A stretch of 64,000 nt of DNA from DATDAW01 sp036524675 (lineage in GTDB: Bacteria; Verrucomicrobiota; Verrucomicrobiia; Chthoniobacterales; DASVRZ01): contig DATDBU010000181.1 of NCBI GenBank assembly GCA_036524675.1, positions 40,040 through 104,039 on the forward strand. The letters run 5' to 3'. The notes under the pieces were generated by a model. It saw nothing but the letters and a program-made list of their open reading frames with translations. It ran no database searches and was not told the origin of the DNA. Positions 1 to 7,884 of this stretch are shown here, piece after piece; positions within the stretch are counted from its first letter, which is position 1; every line of letters starts with the position of its first letter. The position numbers and the translations under genes are program-made.

Positions 1-1
1 G

Positions 2-133
2 CGGCTGGATCACCTGGCGAGCCACTACCTCGGCGACCCCAACGGCTTCTGGCAAATCGCGGAAATCAATGACGCGCTCCTCCCAGACGCGGCACTCCAA
101 GGCGCCAGCCTGAAAATTCCGCGAAAACGCTAA
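2..133 (+). CDS. LysM-type baseplate protein, C-terminal end (partial)
   Basis: This is the last 43 residues of a gene that begins before the window. The readable frame ends at TAA 131-133 and reads like the second half of a LysM module (HYLGDPNGFWQIAEIND, then a final LKIPRKR). In contractile injection systems a small LysM protein (Afp7/gp53-like) usually precedes the hub and spike genes, and the next gene starts only 6 bases later. I therefore infer a baseplate LysM protein translated together with what follows. The N-terminus is not visible. Confidence 0.7.
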   Translation, partial: RLDHLASHYLGDPNGFWQIAEINDALLPDAALQGASLKIPRKR

Positions 134-139
134 AAACCC

Positions 140-1300
140 ATGGGCCTCGGCGTCATCATCGCATCTGGCGAAGAAAACGAATTGCTCGCGGACGAGCTTC
201 TCGATTGCATCACGGAGGTGCGCGTCGAGCAGACGCTCGATAATCCGATCCATTTCGCGATTCGTTTTCAGGAGGACATCGAGGATGGCGAGCCGCGCGT
301 CCGCCAGACGCCCGAGCTGCAGGCGGAGCAGATCCTGACGATTGCCGTGGAGGTAGGAGATGAAATCAAGTGCCTTGTGCGCGGACCGATTACCGAGACC
401 AAAGGCTCGACGACCCTCGGAGGGCCAGGCTCGTGGTATGAAGTGCGGGGGCAGGATCGACGCATCGAAATGAGCCGGGTCTGCGCACGGCGAGCCTGGA
501 TTGGACGCGCTTCGGAAGTTGCGCAGTCGATCCTGTCCTCGCACGGTTTTACGCCAGAAACCCAGGAAACGACTCGAGTGTATGAGGAGAACACCGGCAC
601 ACTCAATCAGCGCGCCACCGACCTCGATTTCGTCAAGCAGCTCGCGCGGACGAACAACCTCTGCTTCTGGATTTCCTATGAGTGTCAGTCCGGCGGCCTT
701 AACCCGCTCGCCGCGGATTCGCTGACGGTTGAGGAAATCGCAAATTTCACCTCATCGCCGTCGCGGCCTGAGGGCGGACTCAATCTTCCGCTCCCACAGA
801 TCCCGCTCGTCGCTTCGACAGACGTGGCGTTCCGCGTGAACGTGGAAGCGGGGCGCTGCCAGAACGTCACAAGCTTCGATCTCAATGTCGATTCGGAACG
901 CGCTTTTCAATTCAGCGGCAGTGCCGTGGACGACCGTTCCGTGCGACCCGAGACGACCTCCGCCTTGGACACGCAGCCTTCCATCTTTGTCGGAGGCGAT
1001 CCGCTGCCGAGTATCGCGCCTTCCGAACGCAGCGCATGCCTCACCGTGGCGGGCAATCAGGAGGAATTGCAAACGCGTTCCGAAGCCGCGCTCACCGATG
1101 CCGGGTGGTTTGTCACTGCTTCGGCGAAAACGACCGCGCATCTGCTCGCCGGAATCGTGCAGCCGCATGACGTAGTGCCAGTCGAGGGCCTCGGAACCCG
1201 CGACAGCGGCGACTACCAAGTCAGTTCGGTAACGCACATTATCAACGCTGCCGACCATCACATGGAGGTGCAGCTCCGGCGCAACTCGCTGGGAACATAA
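140..1300 (+). CDS. Phage late control D-like hub protein (gpD/gp27-like)
   Basis: This 386-residue protein reads as the late-control-D/gp27 type: an N-terminal beta-rich half with the ligand-like segment RVEQTLDNPIHFAIRF, a middle segment RATDLDFVKQLARTNNLCFWI (typical of gpD/VgrG hubs), and a C-terminal beta domain. In contractile tails this protein forms the trimeric hub that joins the inner tube to the spike. The spike is encoded separately by the next gene, whereas in many eCIS and T6SS loci hub and spike are one VgrG/Afp8 polypeptide. Start ATG 140 lies 6 bases after the previous stop. About 100 bases separate it from the spike gene. Confidence 0.85.
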   Translation: MGLGVIIASGEENELLADELLDCITEVRVEQTLDNPIHFAIRFQEDIEDGEPRVRQTPELQAEQILTIAVEVGDEIKCLVRGPITETKGSTTLGGPGSWYEVRGQDRRIEMSRVCARRAWIGRASEVAQSILSSHGFTPETQETTRVYEENTGTLNQRATDLDFVKQLARTNNLCFWISYECQSGGLNPLAADSLTVEEIANFTSSPSRPEGGLNLPLPQIPLVASTDVAFRVNVEAGRCQNVTSFDLNVDSERAFQFSGSAVDDRSVRPETTSALDTQPSIFVGGDPLPSIAPSERSACLTVAGNQEELQTRSEAALTDAGWFVTASAKTTAHLLAGIVQPHDVVPVEGLGTRDSGDYQVSSVTHIINAADHHMEVQLRRNSLGT

Positions 1301-1354
1301 AGGAAACACTGGTCTACGACCGTCACCGGCCCGGCGAATCAGCGGTCACAGACA

Positions 1355-1373
1355 GTCACAGACCGCCGCTACA
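1355..1373. repeat. Short dispersed palindromic repeat, copy 1
   Basis: The 19 bases carry the core CAGACCGCCGCTACA, preceded by a partial inverted copy (GCGGTC at 1342-1347) and followed by another (GCGGTC at 1394-1399). The same core occurs between genes at 19297-19316. It sits in the hub-spike gap and can fold into a small hairpin. Confidence 0.5.
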
Positions 1374-1400
1374 GCGGCATTTCTGCGGTCTTTAAACAAC

Positions 1401-2105
1401 ATGGACGACCCGACGCTCAACAGCGTGCTCGAAAGCGCCACAAGCCATTTCTACGGGAAATACCGCGGTCTGGTGGTGGACAACAACGATCCCACGCAAC
1501 GCGGGCGGCTCCAGGTAACGGTAAACGCGGTGATGGGCGAGGAAGCAGTGTGGGCGATGCCGTGCCTGCCTTACGCCGGAGACGGCATGGGCACTTACCT
1601 GATCCCGGAGGTCGGCGCCGGTGTGTGGGTAGAATTCGAAGCCGGTGACCCTTCGTATCCGGTTTGGACCGGATGTTTCTGGGGTGACGGTCAGGCGCCA
1701 AAAAGCGAGCGAAACCAGACCGCGTCACCCACGCTCAAAGTCATCCGCTCCAAGGCGGGGTTGATGGTCACGATGGACGACTCCGGGCAGGTCATTTCTG
1801 TTAGCGACGAGGACGGCTCGAACCTCCTGACCATCGAAGTTCAGCGGGGGCAGATCACCATCAAAGGCGCGACAAAAGTGGTGGTTGAAGCCCCACAGAT
1901 CGAGCTCGTCGAAAACGCCACGCATCCGATTGTGTTCGGCGACGAGTTGATGAATTACCTCACGCAAATCGTGCAGATCTATCAGACGCATCTGCACCCC
2001 GGAGAACTGGCAGCCGGCTTCATCCCGGTCACTCCTGCACCGCCCGTGCCGCCGATGCCGCCGCCGACTCCGGCGCTTATTTCCACCCGCGTCAAAGCGG
2101 GCTGA
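1401..2105 (+). CDS. Baseplate assembly protein V / gp5-like spike
   Basis: This 234-residue protein forms the membrane-puncturing spike base. Residues about 15-110 are an OB-fold of the gpV/gp5/VgrG kind, with YRGLVVDNNDPTQRGRLQVTV, an acidic PEVGAGVWVEFEAGD segment and PVWTGCFWGD. The following part (about 115-185) is short-period beta sequence suited to a triple-stranded beta-helix needle. The end is proline-rich (PAPPVPPMPPPTP), a likely flexible tip or docking tail. It lies directly between the hub gene and the small His-rich gene, the usual position of the spike. No enzymatic or toxin domain is visible. Confidence 0.88.
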   Translation: MDDPTLNSVLESATSHFYGKYRGLVVDNNDPTQRGRLQVTVNAVMGEEAVWAMPCLPYAGDGMGTYLIPEVGAGVWVEFEAGDPSYPVWTGCFWGDGQAPKSERNQTASPTLKVIRSKAGLMVTMDDSGQVISVSDEDGSNLLTIEVQRGQITIKGATKVVVEAPQIELVENATHPIVFGDELMNYLTQIVQIYQTHLHPGELAAGFIPVTPAPPVPPMPPPTPALISTRVKAG

Positions 2106-2111
2106 CATCTC

Positions 2112-2453
2112 ATGCTGCATCCAGGAAAACATAACGACACGGCCAGCACCACCATGGCTGGTGCGATTGAGGCGGCGTTTGTGAATCAATGGCCTCTCTT
2201 TAATCCCGATCTGCCTCTGCCAAACGAGGAGCAGCTCGTACCGATGCGTTTGTTTTTCGTCGCGGTAGCCCAGGGCGTCGTGCAACACCTGCGCGATCAT
2301 CCCGAAGCGTTCATCCTGGCGGTCACCAACACGTCCCACACTCATTCCGGTGGTGCGCACGTGCATGGAGACGGCTCTCACTCACACTCAGGCGGGGGCC
2401 ATTCGCATCCGGCCTCGGTTACGCAAATCGCCGCACAACAAACCACTGCCTAA
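2112..2453 (+). CDS. Small His-rich protein of the spike/baseplate module
   Basis: I do not recognise the family of this 113-residue protein. Residues 1-75 look globular and helical (MRLFFVAVAQGVVQHLRDHPEAF). Residues about 78-105 are a Gly/Ser/His repeat with nine or more histidines in HxH spacing (HTHSGGAHVHGDGSHSHS). Such spacing can bind Zn, Ni or Fe. The gene starts 6 bases after the spike stop and ends 2 bases before the gp25-like gene, so it is almost certainly co-translated with them. A PAAR-like tip would be expected in this slot but no PAAR motif is seen. A metal-stabilised tip or adaptor is an inference. Confidence 0.7.
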   Translation: MLHPGKHNDTASTTMAGAIEAAFVNQWPLFNPDLPLPNEEQLVPMRLFFVAVAQGVVQHLRDHPEAFILAVTNTSHTHSGGAHVHGDGSHSHSGGGHSHPASVTQIAAQQTTA

Positions 2454-2455
2454 AT

Positions 2456-2833
2456 ATGGCTGCCGTTGTCCAACGCATCCGCTTTCCCTTCGCCATCAAC
2501 GCAAGCGTCGGACGACTGCGCCAGGAGCCCGATTACAACGCGTACATCGTCCAGCTCATTAAGCAGGTGATTTTCACCGGCCCTGGCGAGCGCATCAATC
2601 GTCCGCAATTTGGCGCTGGTGTGCGACGACTTCTCTTTGCGCCGAATTCCGTCGGGGCTGCTTCCCTCGCGCAGACCATGATCTTTCAAGCGCTGAATAC
2701 CTGGCTCGGGACGCTGATCCGCATCGATCAGATCGACGTTGCCGCTGAGGAGGAAAGGCTCCTCATCAATGTGAACTACACCGTCCTGCAAAAAGGCGAA
2801 CAACGCTTTCTCAACCTCGAAGCCACGCTGTGA
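2456..2833 (+). CDS. GPW/gp25-family baseplate wedge protein
   Basis: This 125-residue protein matches the gp25/GpW family in size and layout. It has an N-terminal segment ending in INRPQFGAGVRRLLFAPN (the conserved R-P-x-F-G-x-x-L region), a helical middle, and a C-terminal strand pair LLINVNYTVLQKGEQRFLN. Gp25-like proteins sit in the inner baseplate and nucleate the contractile sheath, so their presence marks a true contractile rather than a flexible tail. Start ATG 2456 follows the previous stop by 2 bases. Confidence 0.9.
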   Translation: MAAVVQRIRFPFAINASVGRLRQEPDYNAYIVQLIKQVIFTGPGERINRPQFGAGVRRLLFAPNSVGAASLAQTMIFQALNTWLGTLIRIDQIDVAAEEERLLINVNYTVLQKGEQRFLNLEATL

Positions 2834-2860
2834 CTCGAGCAGAATCACAGAAGAGAAGAT

Positions 2861-2935
2861 AACGAAGGAAGCCAAGTGAAAGGGCCGAACGCGCCTCAGG
2901 TGCGCTGCTGACACACACCCTCGTTCCCTTCGTTT
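2861..2935. repeat. Imperfect inverted repeat between gp25-like and baseplate genes
   Basis: AACGAAGGAA at 2861-2870 pairs with TTCCCTTCGTT at 2924-2934 apart from one bulge, and a GC-rich inner palindrome lies near 2888-2905. It fills most of the 117-base gap between the two baseplate genes. It could be a processing hairpin or a dispersed repeat. Nothing in the sequence decides between these. Confidence 0.35.
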
Positions 2936-2950
2936 CCTCGTAAACTCACC

Positions 2951-5485
2951 ATGCCAGGCACTGACAGGCTCACGGCTCTTTGCGAGCAGGATGCGCTCAC
3001 GGGGATCGACTTCATCCAGGTCGTCGACCCCGCTACGCAAACTCTCCTGCGCGTTTTCTTCGTGATCGATCCCGATCTCGTCGACCCGCCGTGGGCGATC
3101 ATTCCGCCCCTGCCAGCGCCGCAGGAAACGCCATTCCCCACGGATGACATCCGCATCGTCAGCGTCTCGGGCGGTGACTCGGTCGCACAGGTCGAGGTGA
3201 CGGCGGCGCGCTTTGTTCGCAGGACTTTCGCCGGCCAGGAGCGCGTGGTGCTCGAGATCGAAACGGTGCAACCCGGCGATTTTTCGATCTACGCGCTACA
3301 CATCGACTCGGACCGGCTTGATCCGTTCTTCAACGACGTCGAATTCTCTTTCAAACAAGGCTGCCCAAGCCGGTTCGATTGCCGCGAGAAAGAGCCGCCC
3401 TGTCCCGACGAGGCACTCGTAGATTTCCCGGTCGATTATCTCGCGCGCGATTTCACGAGCCTCCGCCTCGCGTTGCTCGACTTCGCGGCGCAACGCTATC
3501 CCGGCTGGCAGGAACGGCTCGAAGCCGATGCGGGCGTGATGCTCTCGGAGGTGATGGCTGCGCTTGGCGACGAGTTCTCCTATCTCCAGGATCGCTACGC
3601 GCGGGAGGCGCACTTTCAGAGTGCCACGCAACGCCGGTCGCTGCGGTGGCACACGTCGCTGGTCGATTATCCGATTCACGACGGGCTTTCGGCCACAACG
3701 CTACTGGCGATCGAAGCCTCGGTTAACGGCGCATTCGTCGTGGCCGGCACGCGGGTCTGGGGGCGCGCGGATGACGGTAGCGCGATCCCGTTTGAGGTCG
3801 GCAACGGACTTCGCGATACGCGGCGCTTCTGGGTGCACCAAGCGTGGAATGCAATCCCCGCGCATCTGCCCGACGAGTCAAAGCCCTGCCTACCCATCGG
3901 TAGCACGGAGATCTTTTTGCGCGGCCATTTTCCCCTTGTGGCGCAGCAGCCGAATCCGGCGGATGTGGGCGGAAACGATGACGACGGGGACTGGATCGGT
4001 CGCCTCATCGTGCTGCGCTCCCTGCCGGACGATCCATCGCTTCCGGAGCGAAACCACCTCGTGCGCGTGACGGAGGTCGAGCAACGCGACGACGAGCTCG
4101 TCCTCGAAGCCGGAGCGCCGACTCCCTATACACGAATCGCGTGGGACGCAGCCCAAGCGCTGCCGTTCGAACTGCACCTGCCGAGCACCACGGCTCTGGC
4201 AAACATCGTGCCTGCCAGTGCGGGCGCTACGTTCATTGACCACTTCGTCATCGGTCGTGGTGCGAACGGCGCGCTGCCCGGCGAAGTCACGCACGCCGTG
4301 GAACGCCCGGGCATTTGCAACGAGCTAACCGGCGAACGCGCGGTCACGTATTTCCATTCGCTCAGCGCCTCGGAAACACTCGGGCTCGGCTGGCTGGGCG
4401 AGTTGCGCAATGCGGCACCCGAGATCGAACTGCTCGAAGCCGATCCCGCCACACTCGACCCGCTCGTGCCGCACCGGGAATGGACTTTCACCCCGAGTCT
4501 GCTCGAGGCAGGCAGCCAGGAGCGGTTCTTCACCCTCGAAAATGGGACCTGGAAAACGATCTTCGAAGTCGAGCGATTCGGACAGGTCATACGCCACGAG
4601 GATTACGCGAACCAGGCGGGGTTCACCGTGCGATTCGGCGATGGGGAATTCGGCGTGACACCGGCCGAGCAGACGGTCTTCCGTGCGCGCTACCGCACCG
4701 GCGCAGGGACGGGCGCAAACTTGCCCAAAGACACCGTCACCCTAGTCGCCGATCCGAATCCGACGCTCCCGCCGCCGCTGACGTTGGTTGGGATCGCAAG
4801 CGGCGTGACGAATCCATTCGCCATCGCGACGGGTATCGATCCGGAGAGTCCCGCCTCGGCGAAGCAGCTCGCGCCCGAGGCCTTCCGTGCCGAGACGTTT
4901 CGCGCAGTGCGGGATGAAGATTATCGCGCCCACGCGGAGAGCGTCCCCGGCGTGCAGCAAGCCGGGGCAAAGGCGCGCTGGACCGGCAGTTGGCTTTCCG
5001 AATTTGTGACCGTTGACCCGGTCGGTGCGTTCTCGCTGAGTGCCCAGTTGCGCGGTGAAGTGGAGCGCGTGTTGGACTGCGTGCGACAGGTCGGGCGCGA
5101 AGTTTTCGTCCGCGACCCTCGCTACCTTAGCCTGGACCTGGAGATCGAGATTTGCGTGCAACCGTCCGCCTACGCTGGGCAAGTACAAGAGCGGGTAATT
5201 GAGGCGCTCACCCTACGCCAACCAGGTCTTTACGCGCCCACCCCATTCTTTCACCCCGACAATTTCACCTTCGGCACGCCGCTCTACCGAGCCTCACTGG
5301 AGGCCGCGGTACAGGCGGTGCCGGGCGTGCTCGCCGTCGAGGAAATTCGCATCCGGGTCCGCGGCCTGACGGACTGGCGGCTATTCGAAGAGAACGTATT
5401 TACGGTGAGCGACGATCAGATTCTCCGCGTGCAAAACGACCCGCGCTTTCCAGACCGCGGCTCGCTCATCGTCCGCACCCATTGA
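2951..5485 (+). CDS. Putative baseplate assembly protein (gpJ/gp6-like), first
   Basis: This 844-residue protein is of the large baseplate-assembly family found in eCIS loci. It contains VDFPVDYLARDFTSLRLALL and a later GFTVRFGDGEFGVTPAEQTVFRARYRT-type segment (only part quoted), which is the baseplate-J hallmark (a FGDGxxG strand followed by RYRxGxGxxxN). The C-terminal part (about 640-840) again resembles baseplate J, with EDYRAHAESVPGVQQAGAKA and paired beta segments. Gp6/J proteins form the ring of wedge dimers around the hub. The next gene starts 3 bases downstream and encodes a second protein with the same signature, so the pair may form the heterodimeric wedge. Confidence 0.87.
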   Translation: MPGTDRLTALCEQDALTGIDFIQVVDPATQTLLRVFFVIDPDLVDPPWAIIPPLPAPQETPFPTDDIRIVSVSGGDSVAQVEVTAARFVRRTFAGQERVVLEIETVQPGDFSIYALHIDSDRLDPFFNDVEFSFKQGCPSRFDCREKEPPCPDEALVDFPVDYLARDFTSLRLALLDFAAQRYPGWQERLEADAGVMLSEVMAALGDEFSYLQDRYAREAHFQSATQRRSLRWHTSLVDYPIHDGLSATTLLAIEASVNGAFVVAGTRVWGRADDGSAIPFEVGNGLRDTRRFWVHQAWNAIPAHLPDESKPCLPIGSTEIFLRGHFPLVAQQPNPADVGGNDDDGDWIGRLIVLRSLPDDPSLPERNHLVRVTEVEQRDDELVLEAGAPTPYTRIAWDAAQALPFELHLPSTTALANIVPASAGATFIDHFVIGRGANGALPGEVTHAVERPGICNELTGERAVTYFHSLSASETLGLGWLGELRNAAPEIELLEADPATLDPLVPHREWTFTPSLLEAGSQERFFTLENGTWKTIFEVERFGQVIRHEDYANQAGFTVRFGDGEFGVTPAEQTVFRARYRTGAGTGANLPKDTVTLVADPNPTLPPPLTLVGIASGVTNPFAIATGIDPESPASAKQLAPEAFRAETFRAVRDEDYRAHAESVPGVQQAGAKARWTGSWLSEFVTVDPVGAFSLSAQLRGEVERVLDCVRQVGREVFVRDPRYLSLDLEIEICVQPSAYAGQVQERVIEALTLRQPGLYAPTPFFHPDNFTFGTPLYRASLEAAVQAVPGVLAVEEIRIRVRGLTDWRLFEENVFTVSDDQILRVQNDPRFPDRGSLIVRTH

Positions 5486-5488
5486 GCC

Positions 5489-7882
5489 ATGCACCTCGCT
5501 TCTTCCAACAACGGCTGCCGCTGCGACCAGCTCGACTTCCCGCCGAAGCCACGGATTCCGGCGGGTCTGAGCGCGCTCCCTCGCCAGCTTGCGGGCTTCC
5601 CCGAGTTCCGTTTGACGATGCTTCGGCAAATCCCGGCGCATGTGCTGATGGACGCCGCCGAGTTTCCGGTGAACGTGCAGCGTCCGCTCAGCGAGTGGCG
5701 CGCGCGGGAGGGCGATGACCTCGGCATCATGTTGCTTGAAATGTGGGCTTACGTTCTGGACGTGCTCGCTTTTTACGAGGAGCGAATCGCGAATGAAGGT
5801 TACCTGCAGACCGCCGTCCGGCCCGCTTCGTTACAGGAACTCATCAATCTGATCGGCTATATCCCACGCCCGGCAATCGGCGCGGAAGTGACTCTCGCGC
5901 TCTTTGCGGACACCGGGAAGGGACTCATCAGCGTGCCCACCGGAACGGGTTTTCGATCAGGCGCTTTCGCGGGTGAAAAGCCACAAATCTTCGAGGCTAA
6001 CGAGGATTGCACAATCGACCCGGCGCTCAACGAATGGACCCTTGCGCCGATCCGCAACACCATTTTCAGCGGACAATTCACGATGCCACCCGATGATGCG
6101 CGGCTCGCGCGGGACGACCTCGCTCTCTTTACATGGGGCAGTTCAGGTGCGGCCGCTGCGCATGTGCAAAACGCGACTCCGAGCCAACGGCTCGATGGCA
6201 ATACGTACATCGACCTTGATCTCGATCCGCTGCCTTCCATCGGGGCGGGCGTGGCTCTTGGCGACATTGCGGTTCTGAAACCGACCGCGCGCAGCGGTGT
6301 TTCGCAGGTGACACATTCCGGGGTGAACGTCGACCTCGACTCGCTCCAGAGCGGTCTCCATGTGGGCGACAGCGTCATCATCCAACGGGGCGACGCCGTG
6401 CTGCCGTTCGAAGTGACCGACCTGGGTTTGGGCACGTTGCTTCTCGGCCCACCGCCCGTATCCCCGCGTGCAGTGCATCCCTTCCTCAATGTCACGAAGC
6501 TGACCATCGACCCGGCGTTGCCGTCCGGTTGGGTCAGTCCGGTTTCCAGCTTGACCGTTCATTACGGTATGGTGCGGGCAGGCTCGCTCACAGCACCGGC
6601 CAGAACCCGCCTTGGTGTCGACGACCTACTACCCAGCGCAGCGTTCGAGACGCCGGTCGAGCCGCCCACACTCCAGCCGCCGGGTGCGGTCCTGCTCGCC
6701 GGCGGGGATGGCGGTGGGGCGAATCTGATCGCCAGCGTGTCCATCAGCCCAGACGCGGGAACCGGATCACTGACACCGCAGCTGAGCGCCGAGCCGTTTG
6801 CTGCCGATCTACGCACGCCGGTCACAGCTTTCGGCAACCTAATCCACGCTACTCGGGGTGAGACCGTACCCAATGAAGTGCTCGGAAACGGTGATGCCGC
6901 TGTGCCGTTCCAGGCCTTCAAACTAAAAAAAAACCCGCTCACTTATCACAATGACGAATCTGCCCCGAATGGTCGGCGCTCGACGCTCACCGTGCGGGTG
7001 AACGGGATTCTTTGGACCGAAGTCGGGAGTTTTTTTGGGACCGGTCCGCAGGACGAAGTCTATATCGTGCGGCAAAACGAGGCTGGTGAAAGCGTCATTA
7101 CATTCGGTGATGGTCAGACTGGCGCGCGTCTTCCGAGCGGGGTGAAAAATGTGACCGCAACCTACCGTTTCGGCGCGGGTGCAGCGAAGCCGCCTGCCAA
7201 TCTCATCACGCAAATGTCCCGTCCTGTCCCGGGTATCCGTCGGGTGGTAAATCCGGTTGGGGCAGGGGGTGGAGCGGATGCAGACGCACCGAAGGACCTG
7301 CGGCGCAACGCACCGGAAAGCGCATTGCTCCTTGGGCGCGCGGTTTCGTTGCCGGACTTCGAGGCGCTGGCCCGCGAGTTTGGCGGCGTGGTGAATGCAC
7401 ACGTCACCTGGGCATGGGACGGCACGATGCAACGCGCAGTGGTGAAACTCTGGTTCATTTCGGATGGCGGCTCGATCGCGCCCGATCTGCGCAGCTTCCT
7501 CCTCGGTCAATCCGATCCGAACACGCCACTCGCGGTCAGCGAAGCCGTGGCGCTGGATTCCAATCTCACAGTCGATCTGATCGTCGATCCGCGATTCCGG
7601 TCCGACGATGTAGAGCTGGCGGTCGCAACGGCGTTGACAGAACCGGAGAAAGGGCTTCTGGCGCTCGAGAATATTCCGATCGGTCTGCCGCTGTTTCGCA
7701 GCGCGATCCTCGAACAAATACATGCTGTCGCCGGTGTGATTTCCGTCCGGGCATTGCGTTTCAACGGAACGGAAGCGCCCTTCGGCATCGTCGCCGGCGA
7801 GGGCGAGTACCACGACTTTTCATCGGGTCTCGTCGTCGGCAACACCGCGGCGGGCGACGCCCTCTTCGCAACGAACACTTGA
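5489..7882 (+). CDS. Putative baseplate assembly protein (gpJ/gp6-like), second
   Basis: This 797-residue protein has an N-terminal helical part with PLSEWRAREGDDLGIMLLEM and VLDVLAFYEERIANEGYL, which is diagnostic of the putative baseplate assembly family. A central beta-rich insert (about 130-480) follows. Then come VITFGDGQTGARLPSGV and ATYRFGAGAAKPPANLI, the same FGDGxxG plus RYRxGxG region as in the upstream neighbour, and a C-terminal J-like domain (DFEALAREFGGVVNAHVTW). It shares architecture but little sequence with its neighbour. The two are probably the Afp11/Afp12-type wedge pair. The start ATG at 5489 leaves 3 bases after the previous stop. Confidence 0.87.
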   Translation: MHLASSNNGCRCDQLDFPPKPRIPAGLSALPRQLAGFPEFRLTMLRQIPAHVLMDAAEFPVNVQRPLSEWRAREGDDLGIMLLEMWAYVLDVLAFYEERIANEGYLQTAVRPASLQELINLIGYIPRPAIGAEVTLALFADTGKGLISVPTGTGFRSGAFAGEKPQIFEANEDCTIDPALNEWTLAPIRNTIFSGQFTMPPDDARLARDDLALFTWGSSGAAAAHVQNATPSQRLDGNTYIDLDLDPLPSIGAGVALGDIAVLKPTARSGVSQVTHSGVNVDLDSLQSGLHVGDSVIIQRGDAVLPFEVTDLGLGTLLLGPPPVSPRAVHPFLNVTKLTIDPALPSGWVSPVSSLTVHYGMVRAGSLTAPARTRLGVDDLLPSAAFETPVEPPTLQPPGAVLLAGGDGGGANLIASVSISPDAGTGSLTPQLSAEPFAADLRTPVTAFGNLIHATRGETVPNEVLGNGDAAVPFQAFKLKKNPLTYHNDESAPNGRRSTLTVRVNGILWTEVGSFFGTGPQDEVYIVRQNEAGESVITFGDGQTGARLPSGVKNVTATYRFGAGAAKPPANLITQMSRPVPGIRRVVNPVGAGGGADADAPKDLRRNAPESALLLGRAVSLPDFEALAREFGGVVNAHVTWAWDGTMQRAVVKLWFISDGGSIAPDLRSFLLGQSDPNTPLAVSEAVALDSNLTVDLIVDPRFRSDDVELAVATALTEPEKGLLALENIPIGLPLFRSAILEQIHAVAGVISVRALRFNGTEAPFGIVAGEGEYHDFSSGLVVGNTAAGDALFATNT

Positions 7883-7884
7883 TT

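Noticed and set aside
7414..7884. Upstream extension of the gpI-like gene
   Set aside because: It would overlap the preceding baseplate gene by 469 bases and is Arg-rich out-of-frame sequence. ATG 7885 fits the family start.
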